Origin: Lysobacter panacisoli
GTDB taxonomy: Bacteria > Pseudomonadota > Gammaproteobacteria > Xanthomonadales > Xanthomonadaceae
Direction of reading: 5' to 3'
Assembly: GCF_009765165.1 (NCBI RefSeq)
Contig: NZ_VLNU01000001.1
Location: 434,001 to 498,000 of the forward strand
Length of the DNA stretch: 64,000 nt
In this document: one piece after another, positions 9,224 to 16,881 of the stretch
Position numbering within the stretch: position 1 is the stretch's first letter
Layout of the letters: each line of letters starts with the position of its first letter
Program-made: the position numbers and the translations under genes
Notes under the pieces: model-generated
Database searches by the model: none
The model's input: only the letters and a program-made list of their open reading frames with translations
What the model was told of the DNA's origin: nothing

Positions 9224-11239
9224 TCAGAACGTGATCGACCAGCTGTTGATATAGCCGGTGTCGAGGCTGGCGTTGTCGTTCACGCGCAGGCGCCAGGTGC
9301 CGTTGAGCGCTTCGGTCGACAGGTTGCGCGAGTACGTCTGCACGAGATTGTCGGCGCTGCCGCCGGTGCGGTTGTGCAGGTTGTAGACGCTGCCGTCGGG
9401 CGCCACCAGGTCCACGCGCAGATCGCCACGATACGTGTGCACGATGTTCACGCTCACCGAGGCGTTGGTCGGCGCGTTGCCGGTGCGACCGGACACCGAG
9501 ATCGGACTTTCCACCGTGGCGTTGTCGTTGATCGGGAAGTCGGTGCCGTTGGTGTAGGTCTGCGGGCCGCCGGTTCCGCCCACCGTGACGGACTGCGTGC
9601 GAGTGTTGGTCGCGCCGTCGTCGTCGGTGACCGTCAACGTGACGGTGTACGTTCCCGCCGATGCATACGTCCTGCTCGGATTGGTCGCGGTGGACGTGGT
9701 GCCATCGCCGAAGTTCCAGCTGCGCGAGACGATGCTGCCGTCGCTGTCGCTGGAGCTGTCGGTGAAGGTCGCGGTCAGGCCGCTGGTGGTGAAGCTGTAG
9801 TTCGCCGTCGGCGCGACGTTGCCGCCACCGCCGCCGGCCGCATCGACCACGCGCTTGGCGTCGAGGATGCCCGGGCCGATGGTCTGCGACGGTGTCACCG
9901 GGAACGGACGGAAGTTGGCCTTGATGATCGACTCGACTTCCGCCGGCGTCTTCGGCGTCGCCGACACCGACTGCAGCAGCGCGACCACGCCGGCCACGTG
10001 CGGCGTCGCCATCGAGGTGCCGTTGTAGGACGCGTAGGTTTCCGCGCCCGGCGTGGTGGTACCGGCGTTGAGCGTGGAGAGGATGCTCGAACCGGGCGCG
10101 GCGATGTCGATCAGCGCGCCGTAGTTGGAGAAGCTCGAACGCTGGCCGGTGCTTGTGATCGAGGCCACAGCGATCACGTTGTTGCAGTTGGCCGGAGTGA
10201 AGCCGGAGGTGTTGGCGTTGCTGTTGCCGGAAGCGATGACCAGCGTGGTGCCGCGACCGACCGCACCGTTGATCGCGTTCTGCATCGTCGCGCTGCACGA
10301 GCCACCGCCGCCGAGGCTGAGGTTGATGACTTCGGCCGGCGTCGCGTTGGCCGGCACACCGCTGACGGTGCCACCGGACGCCCACGTGATCGCGTCGGCG
10401 ATGTCGGAGATGCTGCCGCCGCACTTGGCGAGCACGCGCACCGGTTGCACCTTCGCGTTGAACGCGGTGCCGGCGACGCCGACGCCGTTGTTGGTCAGCG
10501 CGGCGACCGTGCCGGCGACGTGCGTTCCGTGCCAGCTCGAGTTGGAGCCGACGATCTGTCCGCATTCGCCCGCGCTGTACCAGTCGCCCTGGTCGGCCGG
10601 ATTCGAATCGCGTCCGTTGCCGTCGCGCGCGGAGGTCGCGTCGCTGACGAAGTCGTAACCGGCGATCACATTCGCGTTGAGGTCGCTGTGGCTGGTGATG
10701 CCGGTATCGAGCACCGCGACCACCACGCCCGCGCCCGACGCGCTGTCCCAGGCTTCGTTCGCGCGGATGCCGGCGTCGCTGTCCTGGTAACCCCACTGCT
10801 CGGGATAGCGCGGATCGTTCGGCGTCAGCGCGATCTGCAGCAGGCGGTCGACCTCGACGTATTCGACGTTGGGATCGACGGCGAGCTGGCGCATCAGCTG
10901 TTCGGCTTCGGCGCGGTCGAGCTTGCGGTCGGCACGCACGACTTCGCCGCCCACGGCCAGGCTGCGCAGCGATTGCAGGCCGACGGCGCGACCGCCCACG
11001 CCGGCCTGCGCGGCGACGTCGAGCGAGCGCTTCATCGCGGCGGCATTGGCGCGCGGTGCGCTGCCGTCGCGGTACTTCACGATGAAGCGGTCGTGCGTCG
11101 GCGACGACGCCAGTCCGCTCAGGTCCACGCGATCGGCCGCGAAGACCGAAGCGCAGGAGCACGACAGGACCACCGCGGTGGCGGCGGCAAGGGCGTGCAG
11201 GCGCACGCGGCGGGACGCATTCGTTTGGATTGAGGACAT
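9224..11239 (-). CDS. Secreted subtilisin-like S8 protease with PKD and P/Homo B domains
   Basis: A 671-residue secreted serine protease. Order: signal peptide (to about residue 34, ending SVFAA), an I9-like propeptide (HDRFIVKYRDGS), then the S8 catalytic domain with Asp in VAVLDTGITSHSD, His in HGTHVAGT and Ser in NGTSMATPHVAG. A PKD repeat follows (WNFGDGTTST, then TVTLTVTDDDG), and last a P/Homo B domain from PINDNATVES to the end (GYINSWSITF). The start at 11239 is preceded by GGGGTATCGAG and opens directly into the signal peptide. It is paralogous to the S8 gene at 13220-15313, with nearly the same catalytic domain but a PKD in place of a PPC module. Confidence 0.93.
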   Translation of the reverse strand: MSSIQTNASRRVRLHALAAATAVVLSCSCASVFAADRVDLSGLASSPTHDRFIVKYRDGSAPRANAAAMKRSLDVAAQAGVGGRAVGLQSLRSLAVGGEVVRADRKLDRAEAEQLMRQLAVDPNVEYVEVDRLLQIALTPNDPRYPEQWGYQDSDAGIRANEAWDSASGAGVVVAVLDTGITSHSDLNANVIAGYDFVSDATSARDGNGRDSNPADQGDWYSAGECGQIVGSNSSWHGTHVAGTVAALTNNGVGVAGTAFNAKVQPVRVLAKCGGSISDIADAITWASGGTVSGVPANATPAEVINLSLGGGGSCSATMQNAINGAVGRGTTLVIASGNSNANTSGFTPANCNNVIAVASITSTGQRSSFSNYGALIDIAAPGSSILSTLNAGTTTPGAETYASYNGTSMATPHVAGVVALLQSVSATPKTPAEVESIIKANFRPFPVTPSQTIGPGILDAKRVVDAAGGGGGNVAPTANYSFTTSGLTATFTDSSSDSDGSIVSRSWNFGDGTTSTATNPSRTYASAGTYTVTLTVTDDDGATNTRTQSVTVGGTGGPQTYTNGTDFPINDNATVESPISVSGRTGNAPTNASVSVNIVHTYRGDLRVDLVAPDGSVYNLHNRTGGSADNLVQTYSRNLSTEALNGTWRLRVNDNASLDTGYINSWSITF

Positions 11240-11428
11240 CTCGATACCCCGAAAATTGCCAAGTGCCGCGCAGTGCGGCGGGGATGGTCGAGGCGGCGTG
11301 GCGGGGGAACCGCGCGCGCTGCGACAACCGACGATGGCCACGCGCACCACCGCAACAGGCGGCCGCGAAAGACGGTGTCGTGGCGACCCTCGATCGACCG
11401 CGGACGACGTAGCGCCCGCATCGATAAC

Positions 11429-11454
11429 GACGCCCCGGGTCGCACCGGGGCGTC
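11429..11454 (-). terminator. Strong hairpin after the M12-like protease gene
   Basis: GACGCCCCGG (11429-11438) and CCGGGGCGTC (11445-11454) form a 10-bp stem with a six-base loop, 23 bp beyond the stop of the zinc protease gene. The minus-strand sequence after it (TTATCG) has no clear T run, so termination may be weak. The rest of the 237-bp gap down to 11240 holds the S8 leader and no gene that I can see. Confidence 0.45.
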
Positions 11455-11476
11455 GGCGTCGCTTGCTGGAGTCAGG

Positions 11477-11824
11477 TCAGAACGTGACGCTCCAGCTGTT
11501 GATGTAGCCGGTATCGCCGGCCGCGTTGTCGTTGACGCGCAGCTTCCACGTGCCGTTGAGCGGCTCGCTCGACAGGTTCAGCGTGACCGTCTTGTTGACG
11601 TTGTCGGTGCTGCCGCCGGTGCGGTTGTGGATGTTGTAGAGGCTGCCGTCCGGTGCGACGAGGTCCACCTTCAGGTCGCCCTGGTAGGTGTGCACGATCG
11701 CGACCGTCACCGACGCGTTGGTCGGTGCGTTGCCGCTGCGACCCGACACCGTGACCGGACTTTCCACCGTGGTGTTGTCGCCGATCGCGACGTCGGTGCC
11801 GTTGCTGTACGTCTGCGTGCCGCC
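11477..11824 (-). repeat. 348-bp P-domain repeat, copy A
   Basis: This segment, from the stop codon of the zinc protease gene through its P/Homo B domain, aligns without gaps to 13220-13567. By eye I count about 14 mismatches, that is roughly 96% identity. Similarity stops just upstream at the Gly-rich linker, where the two genes become unrelated. Confidence 0.9.
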
Positions 11825-13090
11825 GCCTCCACCGCCGCCACGGAACGCGGCAATGGTGGCCTTGGTGTTCACCAGCACGCGCTGATTGTGGCTGCGGTCG
11901 GTGGTGCCCATCGCTACGCCGTTGTAGGTGACGTCGGGATTCGACCAGTAGTTCAGGCGCGGGCAGCTCGGGCTGCAGGTGTAGGCCATGATCGTGCGCC
12001 ACGCGTTGTTCGGCGCGCGGTAGCCGTGGCCGTAGACATAGGGCGAGTTGGTCGGATCGGTGGCGGGATCGTGGCGCGCCGACTGCAGATGGCCGATCTC
12101 GTGGGCGAAGCTGTAATAGCCGGTGATGCAATCCCAGTACGCCGTCGCGAACGCGGTGGTCGCGGTGGAGCCGATCCCCGACGCCAGGCCGCACGCGGAG
12201 CTGTCGTTGCCGACCAGCACCGCGACGTCGGCCGCGTTGCTGTCGCGCAGCGCATGGATGGTGTCCATGTAGCCGTCGCTGGTGCCGCGGAATCGCGACA
12301 GGTCCGTGCTCATGCCGACGTCGCTGTAGGCGACGGTCGTGTAGCCGGCCAGCTCCATGTTGATGCCGACGTTGGAGTTGACGTAGCCCTGGTTCGATTC
12401 GGCCACCGCAAGCTGCACCAGCGCCTGCATGTCGCCGCCGTACGCGCTGACGGCGTTGTTGGTGGCGACCACCAGCACGCGGATCGTCGCGGTCGGGCCG
12501 GGGTCGATCGCGAGCGCGCCGACGCGACCGGCACTCGCCTGCGCCATCTGGATCTGCGGCAGGTCGCCGAACGCGGTCGGATGATCGGGCGGCATCGCCG
12601 CTTCGTTGACTTCGATCACCGCGTGGCTGCCGTCGGGCAGCGGACGGATGCGGTAAAGCTGTCCGTTCACGCGCACATTGCCGGTGACGCCCTGCCCACG
12701 ACGGACCAGGATCACCGAGTTGTTCTCGTCGTGGCGCACTTCGCGCACCGTCGCCGGTCGCGCCTTCGCGGTCTCGCGCACGTGGCCTGTCCAGACCACG
12801 CTGCCGTCGGTTTCGGTACGCGCCTGTTCGAGCACGGCGTTGACGCGTTGCAGGCCGAGGTCGAGTTCGATCTCCGCGTTGCGTGCGTCGACCACGGCGG
12901 CGTCCGCACGCAGCGCGCGCAGCGACGTGGTGGCGGGCCGTGCGGCGAGCCGGCTGGCGGCAACGCCTGCGTCGGGCTGCACCTGCGCGGGCCCGAGGAA
13001 CAGCGGCGGTGCGGCGAGCGCCGCGCCGGAAAGCATCAGAGCGCCGGTCAGTCCGACCAGGCGCAGGGTCATCGAGGTCTTGCGGTTCAT
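11477..13090 (-). CDS. Secreted M12-like (reprolysin-type) zinc metalloprotease with P/Homo B domain
   Basis: A 537-residue secreted metalloprotease. A signal peptide ends about residue 27 (GAALA-APP). A propeptide-like region of about 170 residues follows, then a catalytic domain with the extended zinc motif HEIGHLQSARHD (HExxHxxxxxHD), as in M12/reprolysin-like enzymes. The last 115 residues are a P/Homo B domain ending GYINSWSVTF. That domain differs from the one of the neighbouring S8 protease at only about three residues, so the two share a recently copied module. P domains usually stabilise, or are removed from, secreted proteases. Confidence 0.88.
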   Translation of the reverse strand: MNRKTSMTLRLVGLTGALMLSGAALAAPPLFLGPAQVQPDAGVAASRLAARPATTSLRALRADAAVVDARNAEIELDLGLQRVNAVLEQARTETDGSVVWTGHVRETAKARPATVREVRHDENNSVILVRRGQGVTGNVRVNGQLYRIRPLPDGSHAVIEVNEAAMPPDHPTAFGDLPQIQMAQASAGRVGALAIDPGPTATIRVLVVATNNAVSAYGGDMQALVQLAVAESNQGYVNSNVGINMELAGYTTVAYSDVGMSTDLSRFRGTSDGYMDTIHALRDSNAADVAVLVGNDSSACGLASGIGSTATTAFATAYWDCITGYYSFAHEIGHLQSARHDPATDPTNSPYVYGHGYRAPNNAWRTIMAYTCSPSCPRLNYWSNPDVTYNGVAMGTTDRSHNQRVLVNTKATIAAFRGGGGGGGTQTYSNGTDVAIGDNTTVESPVTVSGRSGNAPTNASVTVAIVHTYQGDLKVDLVAPDGSLYNIHNRTGGSTDNVNKTVTLNLSSEPLNGTWKLRVNDNAAGDTGYINSWSVTF

Positions 13091-13180
13091 GACGCGTCCT
13101 CCTGCGTGGATGGGTGTCCTTGCCCCGCAGCGCGCGTGGATGATGTGGAAGGCGTCACGCGCGTCGCGGCAGGTCGCCGC

Positions 13181-13202
13181 GCTCCCGGCCGTGGCCGGGA
13201 GC
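13181..13202 (-). terminator. GC-rich hairpin after the second S8 protease gene
   Basis: GCTCCCGGC (13181-13189) and GCCGGGAGC (13194-13202) form a 9-bp stem with a four-base loop, 18 bp past the S8 stop. No T run follows on the minus strand. It could be a weak terminator or a processing hairpin that lets some transcripts run into the zinc protease gene. Confidence 0.4.
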
Positions 13203-13219
13203 GGGCGTGTCGTGCTGGA

Positions 13220-13567
13220 TCAGAACGTGACGCTCCAGCTGTTGATGTAGCCGGTGTCGCCGGCCGCGTTGTCGTTGACGCGCAGCTTCCACGTGCCGTT
13301 GAGCGGTTCGCTCGACAGGTTCAGCGTGACCGTCTTGTTGACGTTGTCCGCGCTGCCGCCGGTGCGGTTGTGGATGTTGTAGAGGCTGCCGTCCGGCGCG
13401 ACGAGATCCACCTTCAGGTCGCCCTGGTAGGTGTGCACGATCGCGACCGTCACCGATGCGTTGGTCGGTGCGTTGCCGCTGCGGCCGGACACCGTGATCG
13501 GGCTCTCGACCGTGGTGTTGTCGCCGATCGTGACGTCGGTGCCGTTGCTGTACGTCTGCGTGCCGCC
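13220..13567 (-). repeat. 348-bp P-domain repeat, copy B
   Basis: Near-identical partner of 11477-11824, gap-free over 348 bp. The differences I see are mostly third-codon-position changes plus about three amino-acid changes. The same domain of the third gene (9224 onward) is clearly more diverged. Confidence 0.9.
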
Positions 13568-15313
13568 ACCACCGGTGCTGTAGCTGCCGGTCAGCGACAG
13601 GCCCGAGTACGCCGAGTAGCCGCGCACCAGCACGAAGTACTTTCCGGTCTGGGCGGTGGCGATGTTGCAGGTCTCGGCGTTGGTGCTGGTCTCGGACTTG
13701 CAGTCGTAGCTGGTCGTGGTCGGCGCGCTGCCGAACTTCACGTACAGGTCCGCGTCGCCGCTGCCGCCGCTGGTGATGAACTTCAGGTTGGTCGCACCGG
13801 CCGGCACGTCGAGCGAATACAGCTTGTCGCTGCCCGCCGCGCCACTGACGCCGGTCACCGCCACGCCGTTGGTGAGCGGGGTCGCGGTCGGCGGCGGCGT
13901 GGTGCCGTTGGCGGCGTCGACCACGGCCTTGGCGTTGAGGATGCCCGGGCCGATCGGCTGCGACGGCGTGGACGGGAACGCGGTGACGTTGGCCTTGATG
14001 ATCGACTCCACTTCGGCCGGCGTCTTCGGCGTCGTCGCCACCGCCTGCAGCAGCGCGACCACGCCGGCCACGTGCGGCGTCGCCATCGAGGTGCCGTTGT
14101 AGGACGCGTAGGTTTCCGCACCCGGTGTGGTGGCGCCGGAGTTCAGCGTGGACAGGATGTTCGAGCCCGGCGCGGCGATGTCGATCAGCGTGCCGTAGTT
14201 GGAGAAGCTCGAACGTGCGCCGGTGCTGGTGATCGAAGCCACCGCGATCACGTTGTTGCAGTTCGCCGGCGAGGCGTTGGAGACGTTGGTGTTGTCGTTG
14301 CCGGCGGCGATGACCAGCGTGGTGCCGCGGCCGACCGCACCGTTGATCGCACTCTGCGTGGTCGTACCGCACGCGCCGCTGCCGCCGAGGCTGAGGTTGA
14401 TGACTTCGGCCGGGTTGGCATTGGCCGGCACGCCGCTGACGGTGCCGCCGGACGCCCAGATGATCGCGTCGGCGATGTCGGAGTCGTAACCGCCGCAGGT
14501 GCCGAGCACGCGCACGGGCACGATCTTCGCGCCGTACGCCACGCCCGCCACGCCCTTGGCGTTGTTGGTCACGGCCGCGATCGTGCCGGCCACGTGCGTG
14601 CCGTGCCAGCTCGAGTTCTGCGCCGCATGCGTGCCGCCGCACTGGTTGGCGGTGACCCAGTCGCCCGGATCGCTCGGGTCGCTGTCGCGGCCGTTGCCGT
14701 CGTTGGACACGGTGGTGTCGATGATGAAGTCGTAACCCGGCAGCACGTTCGCGCTGAGGTCGCTGTGGCTGGTGATGCCGGTGTCGAGCACGGCGACGAC
14801 GGCGCCGGCGCCGTTGGTCACGTCCCAGGCCTGGTTGGCCTTGATGCCGTAGGTACCCGAATAGCCCCACTGCTCGCTGTAGCGCGTGTCGTTGGGGGTG
14901 AGCAACGGCTTGTTGAGCTTGTCGACCTCGACGTATTCGACGTTCGGGTCGGCGGCGATCTGGCGCATCAGCGTCTCGGCTTCGACGCGGTCGAGCTTTC
15001 GGTCCGCGCGAACCACGTCGGCACCGGTGGCGACACGACGCACGTGCTTCAGGCCCAGCGCCTTGCCGCGACCCATGCTGGCCGACGCGGCGCTGCTCAA
15101 TGCGCTCTGCAGCGTGGCGGCGTTGGCGCGTTCGGCGCTGCCGTCCTTGTACTTGACGATGAAACGGTCGTTGCGGGCTTCGGCATCGAGGCCGGAAAGA
15201 TTGATGCGGGCCTGCTGTGCGACGGCCGGTGCGGCGAAGGCGGACGACAGGGCGATTGCGGTGGCAACGGAAAGCGCATGCGCGCGGATGCGGCGCTGAC
15301 GACGATCGGACAT
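13220..15313 (-). CDS. Secreted subtilisin-like S8 protease with PPC and P/Homo B domains
   Basis: A 697-residue secreted serine protease. Signal peptide to about residue 32 (APAVAQ), then an I9-like propeptide (NDRFIVKYKDGSAERA). The S8 domain has Asp in VAVLDTGITSHSD, His in HGTHVAGT and Ser in NGTSMATPHVAG. A PPC (bacterial pre-peptidase C-terminal) domain follows (DVPAGATNLKFITSGGSGDADLYV is its hallmark, read in two parts), then a P/Homo B domain. The start at 15313 is preceded by GGGGG and opens into the signal. Architecture and sequence make it a paralogue of the 9224-11239 protease. Confidence 0.93.
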   Translation of the reverse strand: MSDRRQRRIRAHALSVATAIALSSAFAAPAVAQQARINLSGLDAEARNDRFIVKYKDGSAERANAATLQSALSSAASASMGRGKALGLKHVRRVATGADVVRADRKLDRVEAETLMRQIAADPNVEYVEVDKLNKPLLTPNDTRYSEQWGYSGTYGIKANQAWDVTNGAGAVVAVLDTGITSHSDLSANVLPGYDFIIDTTVSNDGNGRDSDPSDPGDWVTANQCGGTHAAQNSSWHGTHVAGTIAAVTNNAKGVAGVAYGAKIVPVRVLGTCGGYDSDIADAIIWASGGTVSGVPANANPAEVINLSLGGSGACGTTTQSAINGAVGRGTTLVIAAGNDNTNVSNASPANCNNVIAVASITSTGARSSFSNYGTLIDIAAPGSNILSTLNSGATTPGAETYASYNGTSMATPHVAGVVALLQAVATTPKTPAEVESIIKANVTAFPSTPSQPIGPGILNAKAVVDAANGTTPPPTATPLTNGVAVTGVSGAAGSDKLYSLDVPAGATNLKFITSGGSGDADLYVKFGSAPTTTSYDCKSETSTNAETCNIATAQTGKYFVLVRGYSAYSGLSLTGSYSTGGGGTQTYSNGTDVTIGDNTTVESPITVSGRSGNAPTNASVTVAIVHTYQGDLKVDLVAPDGSLYNIHNRTGGSADNVNKTVTLNLSSEPLNGTWKLRVNDNAAGDTGYINSWSVTF

Positions 15314-15752
15314 CTGTGGAACCCCCGAAGGATGGTGCGTGATGGGATGACCCCACCTACCGGTACACGCGGCACCGTGCGGCGGGGTCCTGTGTCGGTC
15401 GCCGCGTCGAGGCGGTCGACCGTGTCGCAAGTGGACAACTCCGGCGCCGCAGCAGCTGCGACAACCCGGCCATCACGCACGGGACGGTCTTCGGAGGGAC
15501 GAAAGCCCCTGGGTCCGGGACCGGCGGGTACGCGGTGCCGGGCCTTGCGCCCCCGACCGGCCCGGCACCGGTACGGGGCGGGCGCACCGATCCCTGGCGC
15601 ACCCAAGCAGCTCAACGCGGGGACCGCGCTCCCCCCTACCGCTCGGCGAACCGCCAGATGACGCAAAGTGTCACAGCGCGATGCTGATCACTGTTCAGGT
15701 TCTTCGACGCCCTGTTCAGGCGTGGCGCGTCCGTTCTGCCCCCCAAAACGCA
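15314..15752. other. 439-bp leader/intergenic region upstream of the second S8 protease
   Basis: No gene that I can support. The region is GC-rich and belongs to the minus-strand protease leader. It contains GCTGCGACAACC at 15455-15466 (GGTTGTCGCAGC on the transcribed strand), a 12-mer also found in the leader of the other S8 gene at 11318-11329. GC-rich stretches at 15480-15560 could fold, but I recognise no known riboswitch. Confidence 0.6.
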
Positions 15753-15778
15753 GAACGCCCCGCGTGGGCGGGGCGTTC
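15753..15778 (-). terminator. Terminator of sufT
   Basis: GAACGCCCCGC (15753-15763) and GCGGGGCGTTC (15768-15778) form a perfect 11-bp stem with loop GTGG, 22 bp beyond the sufT stop. On the minus strand the stem is followed by TGCGTTTTGG, a modest T run. On the plus strand there is none. Confidence 0.75.
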
Positions 15779-15800
15779 CGGAATTCGATGCGGGTGCGGC

Positions 15801-16358
15801 TCAGAACATGCCGGTCTCGAGGCGGGCCGCCTCGGACATCATGGTGCGGTTCCACGGCGGGTCGAACACCAGTTCGACGTCGGCCTCGACCACGGTCGGG
15901 ATCATCTCCAGCTTGTCGCGCACGTCCGCGACCAGGATGTCGCCCATGCCGCAGGCCGGCGCGGTCAGGGTCATGCGCACTTCGACGCGACGCTGCCCCG
16001 CCTGTTCCGGATGCGGTTCGATCCTCGCCTCATAGACCAGGCCCAGGTCGACCACGTTGATCGGGATTTCCGGGTCGAAACAGGTGCGCAGCTGGCGCCA
16101 CACCAGTTGTTCGACCGCTTCGTCGTCGGCGCCGGCCGCCAGTTCCAGCGGTTCCGGCGCTTCCTTGCCGATGGCGTCGGCGTCGCGGCCGGCGACACGG
16201 AACAGGTTGCCTTCGACGAACACGGTGTAGCTGCCGCCGAGGCCCTGGGTGATATAGCCCACGCTGCCAGCAGGCAGGGTCACCTGCTCGCCCTGGGGCA
16301 CCATGACGACGGCGCAATCGCGCTCGAAACGGACGGGTTCGCTGCTACGGGAATACAT
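15801..16358 (-). CDS. sufT: SufT-type iron-sulfur assembly protein (MIP18/DUF59 family)
   Basis: A 185-residue MIP18-family protein that probably helps insert Fe-S clusters into target proteins. The first 95 residues form the extra N-terminal region of SufT, with MVPQGEQVTLPAG and GGSYTVFVEGNLFRV. The DUF59 core follows: DPEIPINVVDLGLVY, and TAPACGMGDILVADV with the conserved cysteine. In many bacteria sufT ends a suf operon. Here it stands alone, with its own terminator, and no other suf gene is in the window. Confidence 0.88.
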   Translation of the reverse strand: MYSRSSEPVRFERDCAVVMVPQGEQVTLPAGSVGYITQGLGGSYTVFVEGNLFRVAGRDADAIGKEAPEPLELAAGADDEAVEQLVWRQLRTCFDPEIPINVVDLGLVYEARIEPHPEQAGQRRVEVRMTLTAPACGMGDILVADVRDKLEMIPTVVEADVELVFDPPWNRTMMSEAARLETGMF

Positions 16359-16464
16359 GCCGGGAAGATTGGGGTGCCAACGGCTGGCACAAGGCTTGCC
16401 ATTCTACCGGCTGCGCCCGGGCACAGCGGCTATGCTGTGCGGCCTGACGACCTCCGAGCGTTCG

Positions 16465-16878
16465 ATGAGTCCACCCGCCCCGGCCCGCACGACCTGGTTC
16501 TCGTGGCTGCTGTTGCTGCTCGGAGCCGCCGGCTTCACCGCGGTGTGGGTGCTGGCCAGCCTCTACACCGGTCGCCAGCTGGGCTGGATGGCGCTGCTGG
16601 GCGCGCTCGACATCGCCCTGATGCTGCGCCTGGGCGGCTGGCGTCCCGGCAACGGACGCATGCTGGCGGCGATGATCGCCACCGCCGCCGTGGTCGTCGT
16701 CGCGAACTGGGGCATCACCGCGACGCAGCTGGGCGTGATGCTCGGCCTGGGTCCGGTGGATTCCGCGCTGCGCCTGGGCTGGCACCACGCGTGGATCCTG
16801 ATCCAGCTCGCCAACAGCGCGATGGACGCGGCATGGATCGCGCTCGGCCTGCTGCTGTCGGCCTGGCTGTCGCGCTGA
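16465..16878 (+). CDS. Small hydrophobic membrane protein of unknown function
   Basis: A 137-residue protein with about four membrane segments (SWLLLLLGAAGFTAVWVLA, a short central helix, MLAAMIATAAVVVVANWG and AWIALGLLLSAWL). I recognise no family motif. The ATG at 16465 follows a possible -10 box TATGCT at 16431-16436 in a CTATGCTGTGCGGCCT context that closely resembles the one before wrbA. It converges with the MocR regulator gene 3 bp downstream. Confidence 0.72.
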   Translation: MSPPAPARTTWFSWLLLLLGAAGFTAVWVLASLYTGRQLGWMALLGALDIALMLRLGGWRPGNGRMLAAMIATAAVVVVANWGITATQLGVMLGLGPVDSALRLGWHHAWILIQLANSAMDAAWIALGLLLSAWLSR

Positions 16879-16881
16879 GGT

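Noticed and set aside
11240..11476. Cyclic-di-GMP riboswitch in the protease leaders
   Set aside because: I looked for the GEMM core sequences in 11240-11476 and 15314-15752 on the minus strand and found only partial, unconvincing resemblance.
11273..15661. A 1,462-codon open frame on the plus strand antisense to the proteases
   Set aside because: The product is Arg/Val/His-rich with repeats that mirror the duplicated P domains on the other strand. No start signal or homology; it is a composition shadow.
15660..15700. CRP/Clp-type site near the end of the protease leader
   Set aside because: AGTGTCA and TGATCACT are loosely inverse, but the TGTGA-N6-TCACA pattern is not met.
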